This document shows, one piece after another, positions 1-6,489 of a DNA stretch of 6,804 nt; within the stretch, counting starts at the first letter, position 1; every line of letters begins with the position of its first letter. The notes beneath the pieces are model-generated. The model did no database searches and was not told where the DNA came from. It saw only the letters and a list, made by a program, of their open reading frames with translations. This stretch comes from Clostridiales bacterium (GTDB lineage Bacteria; Bacillota; Clostridia; Oscillospirales; CAG-272), in the NCBI GenBank assembly GCA_018370615.1, contig JAGZAC010000089.1:1-6804 (forward strand), written 5' to 3'. The translations under genes were made by a program, and so were the position numbers.

Positions 1-1
1 C

Positions 2-520
2 CTAGTTTTCTTCTGCCTTAGCCAATTCTCTGTATTCATTGACCAATCTTGGGATATCGTCTACTGTCAAGTGACCGTAAACTTTGTCATTGATGGTCAT
101 AACAGGAGCCAAGCCGCAAGCGCCGACGCAGCGGCAGCCTTCTACGGTGAACAGGCCGTCTTCGGTGGTCTCACCGACGCCGACACCCAGTGTTTCCTGT
201 AATTTTTCCATCAATTTACCGGAACCTTTGACATAGCAAGCGGTGCCCAGACATACCGACACCTTATACTTGCCCTTGGGGTTTAGAGAAAACTGCGCGT
301 AGAAAGTGGCTACGCCGTACACTTCCTCCACTGGCACATGAAGCTCGTCGGCGATGATTTCCTGCACTTCCAGGGGCAGGTACCCGTAAATTTCCTGCGC
401 CTTTTGCATAATGGGCATCAAAGCGCCGCCCTCACCCTTGTGCTGCTCAATCACCTCATCAAGCTGAGCGCGCAATTGCGGATTGTCAGTAAACTCTACT
501 GACGTCAGTTTCTTTTTCAT
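2..520 (-). CDS. nuoE: NuoE/HndA-family [2Fe-2S] subunit of NADH dehydrogenase or hydrogenase
   Basis: A 172-residue protein of the thioredoxin-like [2Fe-2S] ferredoxin family (24-kDa subunit of complex I, also HndA/HydC of NAD(P)-linked FeFe hydrogenases). It passes electrons between the flavin of the partner NuoF-like subunit and the Fe-S chain, in the cytoplasm. The N-terminal helical part (about 10-75) carries the family pattern ending in YGVATFYAQF. The cluster ligands are visible as C90-x4-C95 (CLGTAC) and C131-x3-C135 (CVGAC) with an extra C129; GLAPVMTIN follows, as usual. Length is normal for the family. The ATG at 518-520 was chosen because AGGAGG (minus strand, 533-538) lies 12 bases upstream; an in-frame TTG at 542-544 would place that site inside the gene. 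The stop is at 2-4, so the NuoF/HydB partner expected next is outside the window. Sequence alone does not tell complex I from a bifurcating hydrogenase. Confidence 0.93.
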   Translation of the reverse strand: MKKKLTSVEFTDNPQLRAQLDEVIEQHKGEGGALMPIMQKAQEIYGYLPLEVQEIIADELHVPVEEVYGVATFYAQFSLNPKGKYKVSVCLGTACYVKGSGKLMEKLQETLGVGVGETTEDGLFTVEGCRCVGACGLAPVMTINDKVYGHLTVDDIPRLVNEYRELAKAEEN

Positions 521-560
521 AGATATTCCTGTCCTCCTGAACAAGTATGTTATCCATAGT

Positions 561-589
561 ATTATACAATAAAATATGATGAATTTCCA
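561..589 (-). promoter_or_regulatory. Candidate sigma-A promoter for nuoE
   Basis: Read on the minus strand, TGGAAA (584-589, 4 of 6 to consensus) is separated by exactly 17 bases from a perfect TATAAT (561-566). It sits about 40 bases upstream of the nuoE ATG and downstream of the terminator-like hairpin of the preceding gene, so nuoE probably starts its own transcript. CTATGG occurs both at the -35 and just downstream of the -10; no regulator motif could be named. Confidence 0.6.
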
Positions 590-683
590 TAGTTTCCAGC
601 AATTTTATGGATTTTTTTCGTGCTTAATTCTTACAATACATCCACTATGTCTTATATGAGATAAATCTTTCCAATATGTAGAG

Positions 684-712
684 AAAATGAGATGCCCGCA
701 GCATCTCATTTT
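684..712 (-). terminator. Terminator-like hairpin after the NAGPA-domain gene
   Basis: A perfect 12-base inverted repeat (684-695 and 701-712) encloses a 5-base loop (696-700). Read on the minus strand it is AAAATGAGATGC, loop TGCGG, then GCATCTCATTTT, followed by TCTC. The T run is part of the stem and pairs with the A run, so the structure would work in both orientations. The stop codon of the upstream gene (706-708) lies inside the first arm. It separates that gene from nuoE. Confidence 0.78.
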
Positions 713-1935
713 ACATTATCCTTGGGAGCAACCAAAAAAGCGTTGGGCAAAATGCGTCCCAGAGACGGATTTGCAGAACAGTTTTTCGTAATTACTTCTC
801 CGTTGTAAGCCAGCACGCTGGAGGCGCCGCCGTCGCAGCTGGATGCATTGATTATATTATATGACATAAGAATATCTGCCATATCTCCCACCGTGCATCC
901 GATAGAATGGGAAACATCCCTCCCATCGATCACCAGCAGTGCGATAACCCCGTCCTCCCGCTGTCCGATCGCAGTACGCGGCTGCAGGCCGTATCCAGCA
1001 GAACCGGATACCTGTTTTACACCGTCCGCAATCAGCACGGGGCTAAACTGGATTCCATCTCGAATGTTGGTATATGTATCCCATAGGGAAATATTGCCTA
1101 CCACCAGCTTGTTGTCAGTGGTCAAAACAATGCTGCCGTAATAGGTCACAAACTCGCCCCAGTACTCTCCCTGAGAGCAGCTCATACCTGTGACAACCCC
1201 GCCGTTTCCTTCCCCGCCAGGGTCTTGAAACCCACTTGCATTGATTCCGGCAATGGCGCCGTAATGCTCCATCATGTCTAAAATTCGCATGCCCGTTTGG
1301 TTTTTGTATGTGGTGGATCCAAGATATACCCGTGAGGGATCGTCCACCAGCATAATTTTTCCCCGGTATCCTGAACCGACAATTTCCGATACCACCAGGC
1401 CCTGCTCAATATCGTTGATCAGCACAGTGTTGCCGGCATAATCTTTGCCGCCCACCACAAGATTTTTCTGATCCAGAATATCCGTCTCCACCGGCTCTGT
1501 AGCAGGTTTTTCTTCTACTTCTCCTGTGGACAAGCTGTCTCCTCCACCCAATACATCATCATCAGTTGCAAGGTTCGCCATAACCTCGTCAATAATATCC
1601 TGGGGGAAGAAGCTCTCCGCCAGCCAGTGATGCCGGCCGGTAGTCATCGCTGTTTCAATCCAGATGGCCCGCCAGTGAGCAATAAAGGGATTGGAAGAAT
1701 AAACAAACACAACGTAGCATACAGTAAGCACCAAAATCAGCCCCACAGGAATGCCGATGCCGATATAAAACCGCCTGCGTTTTTTTCGCTCTGCTACGGT
1801 ATCCTTCTTTTTGCGCAGCCCGGTTAAATCCAGTTGCTTTTCCCGCCGCTCCGGTCTTTTTTTAGGTTTCGGCAGGAAAGCAAGGTCAACGCTTTCCTGC
1901 CGATTTTGTTCTCTCATCATGTTCCTATTACTCAT
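706..1935 (-). CDS. Membrane-anchored phosphodiester glycosidase (NAGPA) domain protein
   Basis: About 409 residues. A basic, lysine/arginine-rich cytoplasmic N-terminus (1-55) precedes one membrane segment (about 56-79), which should act as an uncleaved signal anchor and leave the rest outside the cell. The segment SSNPFIAHWRAIWIETAM just after the membrane is typical of the Firmicute branch of this family. An acidic, low-complexity linker (about 120-157) leads to a NAGPA domain (about 190-403), the fold of the enzyme that uncovers mannose-6-phosphate by removing GlcNAc from a phosphodiester. Family landmarks are INASGF (231-236), PRTAIG (319-324), VIDGRD (335-340) and CDGGASS (367-373). The bacterial substrate is not known; a cell-wall or exopolysaccharide glycan phosphodiester is an inference. 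The start is uncertain: the ATG at 1933-1935 has no clear ribosome site, a TTG lies at 1945-1947, and the ATG at 1915-1917 has AGGA five bases upstream. It follows mrp by 25 bases and probably shares its transcript. Confidence 0.85.
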   Translation of the reverse strand: MSNRNMMREQNRQESVDLAFLPKPKKRPERREKQLDLTGLRKKKDTVAERKKRRRFYIGIGIPVGLILVLTVCYVVFVYSSNPFIAHWRAIWIETAMTTGRHHWLAESFFPQDIIDEVMANLATDDDVLGGGDSLSTGEVEEKPATEPVETDILDQKNLVVGGKDYAGNTVLINDIEQGLVVSEIVGSGYRGKIMLVDDPSRVYLGSTTYKNQTGMRILDMMEHYGAIAGINASGFQDPGGEGNGGVVTGMSCSQGEYWGEFVTYYGSIVLTTDNKLVVGNISLWDTYTNIRDGIQFSPVLIADGVKQVSGSAGYGLQPRTAIGQREDGVIALLVIDGRDVSHSIGCTVGDMADILMSYNIINASSCDGGASSVLAYNGEVITKNCSANPSLGRILPNAFLVAPKDNVK

Positions 1936-1960
1936 TGTATCTTGCAAATACCGGAATATT

Positions 1961-2794
1961 TCACAACCCTTCTACAGCATCTGCCGCAGGTGTAATATAA
2001 TCATTTTCCATAAGCTCAATCACGCCTTTGTCCATCAACGCAGAAAGCTTTCCGTCCAAAGGAACCTTTGCCAGAAGAGGAACGCCGTACTCCTTTGCAA
2101 CCTCCTCCGCGCGGCTCTCACCGAACAAGGGAATCTTCTTTCCGCAGTCCGGACATACTGCATAGGACATATTCTCCACCATTCCAAGGATGGGAATGTT
2201 CATCAGCTTTGCCATGTTGACCGCTTTTTCTACAATCATGGAGACCAGCTCCTGAGGGGTGGTCACAATGATAATCCCATCCAGCGGCAGGGACTGGAAT
2301 ACGGTAAGAGGAACGTCTCCCGTTCCGGGAGGCATGTCCACAAACATATAGTCTACGTCTGTCCAAATTACGTCCGTCCAAAACTGCTTCACGGCACCGG
2401 CGATAACAGGGCCCCGCCAAACGACAGGGCTGCCGGCGTCCTCCAGAAGCAGATTGACGCTCATCAGCTGAATACCCGTTTTGGTGTAGGCGGGAAGCAT
2501 AGTCTCCCCACGCACCTCTACCCCACCGGACACACCGAAGGCTTTGGGTACAGAAGGGCCGGTAATATCCGCATCCAATACGGCAACCCCCCAGGAACGC
2601 CGGCGCATTTCCGTCGCCAGCATAGAGGTCACCATAGACTTGCCGACGCCGCCTTTTCCCGACACGACGCCAATTACGTGCCGAACAGAAGAAGCAGGAT
2701 TCAGCGGTTCTTTTTGAATTTCCCCGCTGTTCCGGGAAGCGCAGTCCGCGCCACAGCTGGAACAGTCATGGGTACATGTATTTTGTTCATCCAT
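1961..2794 (-). CDS. mrp: Mrp/NBP35-family (ApbC) iron-sulfur cluster carrier ATPase
   Basis: A 277-residue cytoplasmic P-loop NTPase of the Mrp/NBP35/ApbC family, which as a dimer binds a [4Fe-4S] cluster and hands it to apo-proteins. The deviant Walker A motif GKGGVGKS is at 46-53, DAD at 74-76, VWRGPV at 125-130 and DMPPGTGD at 153-160, all family hallmarks. The cluster-bridging pair is C214-x2-C217 (CPDC). The N-terminus adds a second Cys cluster, C7-x3-C11-x2-C14-x3-C18, as seen in clostridial members and reminiscent of the N-terminal ferredoxin-like motif of eukaryotic NBP35. Both metal sites and the ATPase site look intact. The ATG at 2792-2794 has GGAG about 11 bases upstream. Neighbours are a NAGPA-domain gene close downstream and, beyond a terminator, nuoE, an Fe-S protein that could be one of its clients (inference). 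Confidence 0.94.
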   Translation of the reverse strand: MDEQNTCTHDCSSCGADCASRNSGEIQKEPLNPASSVRHVIGVVSGKGGVGKSMVTSMLATEMRRRSWGVAVLDADITGPSVPKAFGVSGGVEVRGETMLPAYTKTGIQLMSVNLLLEDAGSPVVWRGPVIAGAVKQFWTDVIWTDVDYMFVDMPPGTGDVPLTVFQSLPLDGIIIVTTPQELVSMIVEKAVNMAKLMNIPILGMVENMSYAVCPDCGKKIPLFGESRAEEVAKEYGVPLLAKVPLDGKLSALMDKGVIELMENDYITPAADAVEGL

Positions 2795-2818
2795 AATTTA
2801 TCAAGCTCCGATCTTTCT

Positions 2819-2844
2819 ATATGGAAGCCATACGGCTATCATAT
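2819..2844 (-). promoter_or_regulatory. Imperfect palindrome beside the mrp promoter, possible operator
   Basis: Two 11-base arms (2834-2844 and 2819-2829) around a 4-base centre, pairing at 9 of 11 positions; read on the minus strand the core is AGCC GTAT GGCT with outer ATATG/CATAT. It starts two bases after the candidate -10 and covers the predicted transcription start, a usual place for a repressor site; as RNA it would form a hairpin at the 5' end of the mrp message. No regulator family can be assigned. Confidence 0.4.
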
Positions 2845-2846
2845 TT

Positions 2847-2875
2847 ATTTTATAACAAAACAGCGTAGAATACAA
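2847..2875 (-). promoter_or_regulatory. Candidate promoter for mrp and the following NAGPA-domain gene
   Basis: In the 103-base gap after the ATPase-like gene, the minus strand carries TTGTAT (2870-2875; only TTG matches), a 17-base spacer and TAAAAT (2847-2852; 5 of 6). The predicted start is near 2840, giving a leader of about 45 bases before the mrp ATG. No convincing terminator was seen between the ATPase-like stop and this site, so read-through is possible. Confidence 0.5.
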
Positions 2876-2897
2876 CACCTTTGCGTGCATTACATAA

Positions 2898-5684
2898 TTA
2901 TTTACATTTCGCAGATTTTTGTCGATGCATCACTGCACGCACGCCAGACAGCACCGCAACAGATATAAGCACCGGCAGCAAGGCAAAGACGAACAACAGC
3001 CATCCCGGCGCCTGCGTATCCAAGGCTGCTGTGCCTCCATCTGTCAGTCCACCGGAAGCAATGGTCCAAAGAATACCAATAATGGTAGCTACAAAGGGGA
3101 GCCAGAAAAAGCGGCCATATACACCATGTCTTTGAAAGAGTCCACCACCGCAAAATTCCGCAGCAATAAACGGCATAGCGCAAATACAGGACAAAAACAT
3201 ACAGCTCTGCTGGTTCCCGGCACTCAAGCTGCAGGAGGGGCCAAGCAAGTCAATCAATGTTCGTCCCAGATAAGGAGAGGCCACAGCCAGTACTGCCAGA
3301 AGTGTTCCGTACAGTGCAAGCATAAGCGTACCTGCCCCTTCTCCCTGCAGAAAGCCAAAGCTTTTCCTACGCCTCGAAAGTGCGTTTTCCTGTGCGGCAG
3401 CATCTGATGGTTTTTCTTCCTCATGAACAGGGGGAGACACATACTTTCCCTCAGGAATGAGCGCGGCCGCAGCTGCTACGGAAAAATCCAGCAGCATCCC
3501 CCAAAACACCACCTGAGATGCAGAAAGAAGCGGCAATCCAGCAGCGGCGCAAATGAGGAGCAGAACAATCCGCGTCATATGCGATACAATCAAATAAGAA
3601 AGAATATTGTAAATGTTGCGTACGGCACTTCGGCAGCGCATAATTGTACGCATCACCGGTCCAAATCCACTTTCTCCCGCGCCAATCATTCCGTGGGCGG
3701 TGACACGGAGCGTTTGCGAAATATCCGCACCGTATTTGCCCGGCACAGGGGCGGCAAAGGCCACGTCCGTCTGCTGCATGGTCCACATGTCCTCCACGCC
3801 CCAGCCAAAATATGCCCGGCAAAGGCCGCTCTCCTGACTCATGCGCACAAACCGCACTCTCTCTCGAATTCCGTCTATTCCGCCGGAGGTACTGACCATC
3901 ACAAGTCGTCCCGGTTCCAGCGGAAGAGTATGCGCGGCCGCGCTTTCCTGCCGGGTCATATAAATGTCATTTTGTTCCAGTATTCCTTCCGCCTGGGCAA
4001 AGCTGCGGTCTTCACTGGAACCGTTTGAAAACAGGACTACCCGTCCCCCTTCCCTCCGAAACGCCTGTAAATCTGCAAGCGTTTCCGGCGTAGGCTTCTG
4101 AGATACAGCAATAAACCCTTCAAAACACAAATTGGACTGAAGCACAGATATTCGCCGCAGACTGTTATAGTGAGATGTCCGAAAGCCCACCGCAGCTACA
4201 GATACGCCCTGCGCGGTCAGAGAAGATGCAAGGGACAATATTTTTTCCCGATCCCCCTGGGAAAGCGGCTTTGTTTCTTCTCCCATTCGCTGAGTGGTAC
4301 ACTGCGCCAGAATCTCCTCTACCCGACCCAGGCAAGCAAAATAATATGCTACATCCCTCACCAGGAGAGAACAGTCCATCCCTCCCGACTCCGCCTGACC
4401 GGCAGACATATGCTGTACTACCATAAAGCGATCCGCTACCGGAAGATTTTCTATCTTTTGTTCTTCCCAAAGAGAGCGCACCACGGAATAAGGAAGAACA
4501 CCGTCCAGTCCATTCTGTTCCCCTATCTGTCCGGCAGCCAGTGCCCCGTCGGGAGACATTCCCGTAGTACAGTAAGCCAGATACAGCAGACGGCTGGGCA
4601 TCTCGACAGTTTTCTCTGAAACAGTCTGATATTTCTCCCCCTCGTAAAAGGCGTGAAAAGAAATCTTCCCACTTTTTAAGGCAGCAGAAGAACGCAGATA
4701 CATAACCTGCACATCTGCCGTCCGTTCCGCGGCGGCAGCATCTCGAAAAACGGCATCACTTTTTTTCCTTTGGCGCAAGGCAACCGCCCACGCCACAGCG
4801 CCTGCCGCGCCTATGTACTCGTTGAGGCATGCCGCAGCCATAGCAATAGAAGGCAGAAAAACGGTAAAAAGATCCAGCTTCCCAATCACAGTACCCACAA
4901 GACAAATCACCAAAGCAATTAAAATCAGACCCAGGCTACACTGGCGGCCCAAATCGGACAGCTTTCCGAGAACAGGTAAGTCTTCACCGCTAGATAGCTC
5001 AATCTGCCCCTCTCTAGCATACACCAGAGTATGCTCCCCGGTAGCCACCGCCATACCCATACAAAAGCCGCTGACAACTGCCGACGAGGCATACAGCATA
5101 TTGGTCCGCATGGAGATTGGCGTATCCTGTTCCCTTGGTATATCCTGGGCGTTTTTTGCCACAACGCCTTCGTTTTCTGTAAGTTGTCCCTCAGACACCA
5201 GCACATTGTCCGCAGCCGTAAGCCGTACATCACAGGGAACAGTATCTCCCGTATCCAGCACAATAACGTCTCCCGGTACCACGCCGTCTGCCGGTATTGT
5301 TTTCACTGTACCGGCACGTACGACTCTTGCCCGCGGCAGTGAGAAAGCGGCATTTTTTTCAAACACACGCTGGGCACATACATAGGCTATGATGCGGGCA
5401 CAGCGTACCGCCGCCAGCATAACGCAAACAGCGGCGGCTTCGGCCGTATTACCGAAAACCGCCGCAAGGAGCGCCGTAATCACAAGAAGCACTGTGGAAA
5501 AATCCGCCAGGGATCTGCCGGCGTATCGTTTCATGGATACGCTCCGCACGGACCATATTTTATTGGTTCCTCTGCGCAGCCGCCTGGCAGCTTCCCGCTC
5601 TGTAAGTCCTGTCACACTGTCTGTTTTGAAAACAGAAGAAAGCTCGTCGACCGTCAGGTGATGCCAATTTCTATCCTGTTTCAT
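2898..5684 (-). CDS. P-type ATPase-like membrane protein lacking all catalytic motifs (pseudo-ATPase)
   Basis: An intact 928-residue frame with the layout of a P2-type cation pump: N-terminal cation-ATPase domain (8-43, ending GLTEREAARRLRRGTNKI), M1-M2 (about 60-103), actuator domain (about 117-235, with PGDVIVLDTGDTVPCDVRL at 137-155), M3-M4 (about 248-303), P/N cytoplasmic region (about 305-690) and six further membrane segments (about 691-918). The catalytic sites are replaced. DKTGTLT aligns with RSSAALK (331-337), so the phosphorylated Asp is Arg331. TGES aligns with TENE (169-172), KGAPE with RDVAY (443-447), DPPR with QKPT (529-532), the following TGD with SNG (553-555), TGDGVND with FGWGVED (626-632), and the M4 PEGL with a proline-free NEYI (288-291). 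It cannot form the aspartyl-phosphate, so active pumping is very unlikely; a sensing, scaffolding or regulatory role is inference. The ATG at 5682-5684 has GGAG seven bases before it and follows a Clp remnant by 25 bases. No substrate can be named. Confidence 0.88.
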   Translation of the reverse strand: MKQDRNWHHLTVDELSSVFKTDSVTGLTEREAARRLRRGTNKIWSVRSVSMKRYAGRSLADFSTVLLVITALLAAVFGNTAEAAAVCVMLAAVRCARIIAYVCAQRVFEKNAAFSLPRARVVRAGTVKTIPADGVVPGDVIVLDTGDTVPCDVRLTAADNVLVSEGQLTENEGVVAKNAQDIPREQDTPISMRTNMLYASSAVVSGFCMGMAVATGEHTLVYAREGQIELSSGEDLPVLGKLSDLGRQCSLGLILIALVICLVGTVIGKLDLFTVFLPSIAMAAACLNEYIGAAGAVAWAVALRQRKKSDAVFRDAAAAERTADVQVMYLRSSAALKSGKISFHAFYEGEKYQTVSEKTVEMPSRLLYLAYCTTGMSPDGALAAGQIGEQNGLDGVLPYSVVRSLWEEQKIENLPVADRFMVVQHMSAGQAESGGMDCSLLVRDVAYYFACLGRVEEILAQCTTQRMGEETKPLSQGDREKILSLASSLTAQGVSVAAVGFRTSHYNSLRRISVLQSNLCFEGFIAVSQKPTPETLADLQAFRREGGRVVLFSNGSSEDRSFAQAEGILEQNDIYMTRQESAAAHTLPLEPGRLVMVSTSGGIDGIRERVRFVRMSQESGLCRAYFGWGVEDMWTMQQTDVAFAAPVPGKYGADISQTLRVTAHGMIGAGESGFGPVMRTIMRCRSAVRNIYNILSYLIVSHMTRIVLLLICAAAGLPLLSASQVVFWGMLLDFSVAAAAALIPEGKYVSPPVHEEEKPSDAAAQENALSRRRKSFGFLQGEGAGTLMLALYGTLLAVLAVASPYLGRTLIDLLGPSCSLSAGNQQSCMFLSCICAMPFIAAEFCGGGLFQRHGVYGRFFWLPFVATIIGILWTIASGGLTDGGTAALDTQAPGWLLFVFALLPVLISVAVLSGVRAVMHRQKSAKCK

Positions 5685-5709
5685 ATATGCTCCAAATTTT
5701 CATTTCCCG

Positions 5710-5964
5710 TTAAATGGCCGTGACAGTAAGGCTGTCCTGGTCTACGCTCACATCTACACTGATAGCGGAAAGCTGTCCCCGCAGAGACACAATTTTCCCG
5801 GCCACCTGATCCTCTACAGCCGTTTGAATATACCGGCGCATATTCCGGGCGCCGTACTTCACCGAAAAGGACTGCTTTGCAATATAAGCGGCAGCTGCGT
5901 CTGTGTAATGAAACCGAATATATTTCTCAGCCAGGGATTTTTTCAAATCCTCCTCATACTTTTT
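5710..5964 (-). pseudogene. C-terminal D2-small domain remnant of a Clp/HSP100 AAA+ ATPase
   Basis: The frame from 5964 to the TAA at 5710-5712 encodes about 84 residues matching the C-terminal (D2-small) domain of ClpB/ClpC-type unfoldases: a helix (EEDLKKSLAEKYIRF), then YTDAAAAYIAKQSF, the diagnostic VKYGARNMRRYIQ with the sensor-2 region arginines, and VEDQVAGKI. Full-length Clp ATPases are about 700-860 residues; no Walker A/B or N-domain is present, and an in-frame TAA at 5965-5967 closes the frame upstream. A TTG at 5944-5946 is preceded by AGGAGG (5949-5954), but the gap is only two bases, and those bases read as in-frame codons (Glu-Glu-Asp), so I take it as chance. The fragment cannot hydrolyse ATP. 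It is either what remains after a deletion or an assembly join. The ATPase-like gene begins 25 bases after its stop. Confidence 0.75.
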
Positions 5965-5988
5965 TTACTTTTATTGCCCGATTTCGGC

Positions 5989-6087
5989 TTATTTCCTCGT
6001 AAACCCTGCCAAGCCAAACGCCGCCGGGCCGCCATGCGTCGTAATCACGCCGCCTGCCTGAATCCATCTGGTTTCTTTGAAGCCAAG
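5989..6087 (-). pseudogene. DegV-like C-terminal tail fused in frame to MreB
   Basis: The end of the chimeric frame (about residues 120-151) reads LGFKETRWIQAGGVI, then TTHGGPAAFGLAGF. DegV/EDD-domain fatty-acid-binding proteins characteristically end with a segment of the form 'I-G-x-V-I-x-x-H-x-G-P-x-A-x-G', a few residues from the stop, which this matches in pattern and position. It does not match any part of MreB. The exact join cannot be fixed, because both families have an alanine-rich helix here; it lies roughly between 6076 and 6102. Assignment to DegV rests on recalled family pattern, not on a search. Confidence 0.55.
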
Positions 6088-6444
6088 CGCCTTCGCCGCT
6101 TCCTCCACCGCCATTTCTTCCACTTCGGTAACACCGGAAGGAACACAGATAATCACGCGGGGTTTAAAATAGGAATTTTTGGAGGCTTTTCCCACAAAAT
6201 ACTTGATCATCTTTTCGGTCACCTCGTAATCAGAGATCACCCCGTCCTGCAGCGGCCGGACGGCCACGATACTGCCCGGCGTTCTTCCCACCATCCGGCG
6301 GGCCTCCTCGCCAACCGCCAGAACCTTATTATGCTTACGGTCAATCGCGACGACGCTTGGCTCTTTGAGAACAATTCCCTTCCCCTTGATATAGACCAGA
6401 ATGGTGGCGGTTCCCAAATCGATGCCAATATCATGTCCCAACAT
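5989..6444 (-). pseudogene. mreB: Truncated MreB fused to an unrelated C-terminus
   Basis: Residues 1 to about 120 are a clear MreB/Mbl rod-shape protein: the actin phosphate-1 loop GIDLGTATILVY (7-18), GKGIVLKEPSVVAID (21-35), AVGEEARRMVGRTPG (43-57), RPLQDGVISDYEVTE (63-77) and VPSGVTEVE (101-109). After EEAAKALGFKE the expected MreB continuation (an IEEP-MAAA-like segment, then the phosphate-2 and adenosine motifs) is missing, and the frame ends at 151 residues against the usual 330-345. The last 25 or so residues instead resemble the end of a DegV-family protein. Without the second half the product cannot bind nucleotide or polymerise as MreB. The start is secure: ATG at 6442-6444 with GGAGG (6451-6455) six bases upstream and a strong promoter beyond. 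Protein or transcript may still be made. Confidence 0.82.
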
Positions 6445-6489
6445 ATTGATCCTCCAAACTTTGTTTTAAACGTAAAATGTCTTATTTTT

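Noticed and set aside
542..544. TTG as the start of nuoE, adding eight residues
   Set aside because: The strong AGGAGG lies downstream of it and fits the ATG at 518-520.
545..683. Rex (NADH-responsive) operator before nuoE
   Set aside because: The leader is AT-rich with CTATGG and CCATA repeats, but no TTGTTAA...TTAACAA-type palindrome was found.
1811..2968. Long plus-strand frame (385 codons) opposite mrp
   Set aside because: It is antisense to a gene with intact Mrp motifs, has no ribosome site, and its composition (rich in His, Arg and Cys) is that of a reverse-strand shadow.
3423..4028. Plus-strand frame of 201 codons opposite the C-terminal half of the ATPase-like gene
   Set aside because: Fully inside a convincing minus-strand gene and without family features.
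4813..5385. Plus-strand frame of 190 codons opposite the actuator domain of the ATPase-like gene
   Set aside because: Serine/threonine/proline-rich translation typical of an antisense shadow, with no recognisable domain.
2898..5684. Ordinary calcium- or magnesium-transporting ATPase
   Set aside because: Domain order fits, but the phosphorylated Asp and all other catalytic motifs are absent, so the usual product name would mislead.
5944..5954. AGGAGG followed by TTG as the start of a small stand-alone gene
   Set aside because: Only two bases separate them, too close for initiation, and the AGGAGG bases themselves read as in-frame Glu-Glu-Asp codons that continue the Clp similarity.
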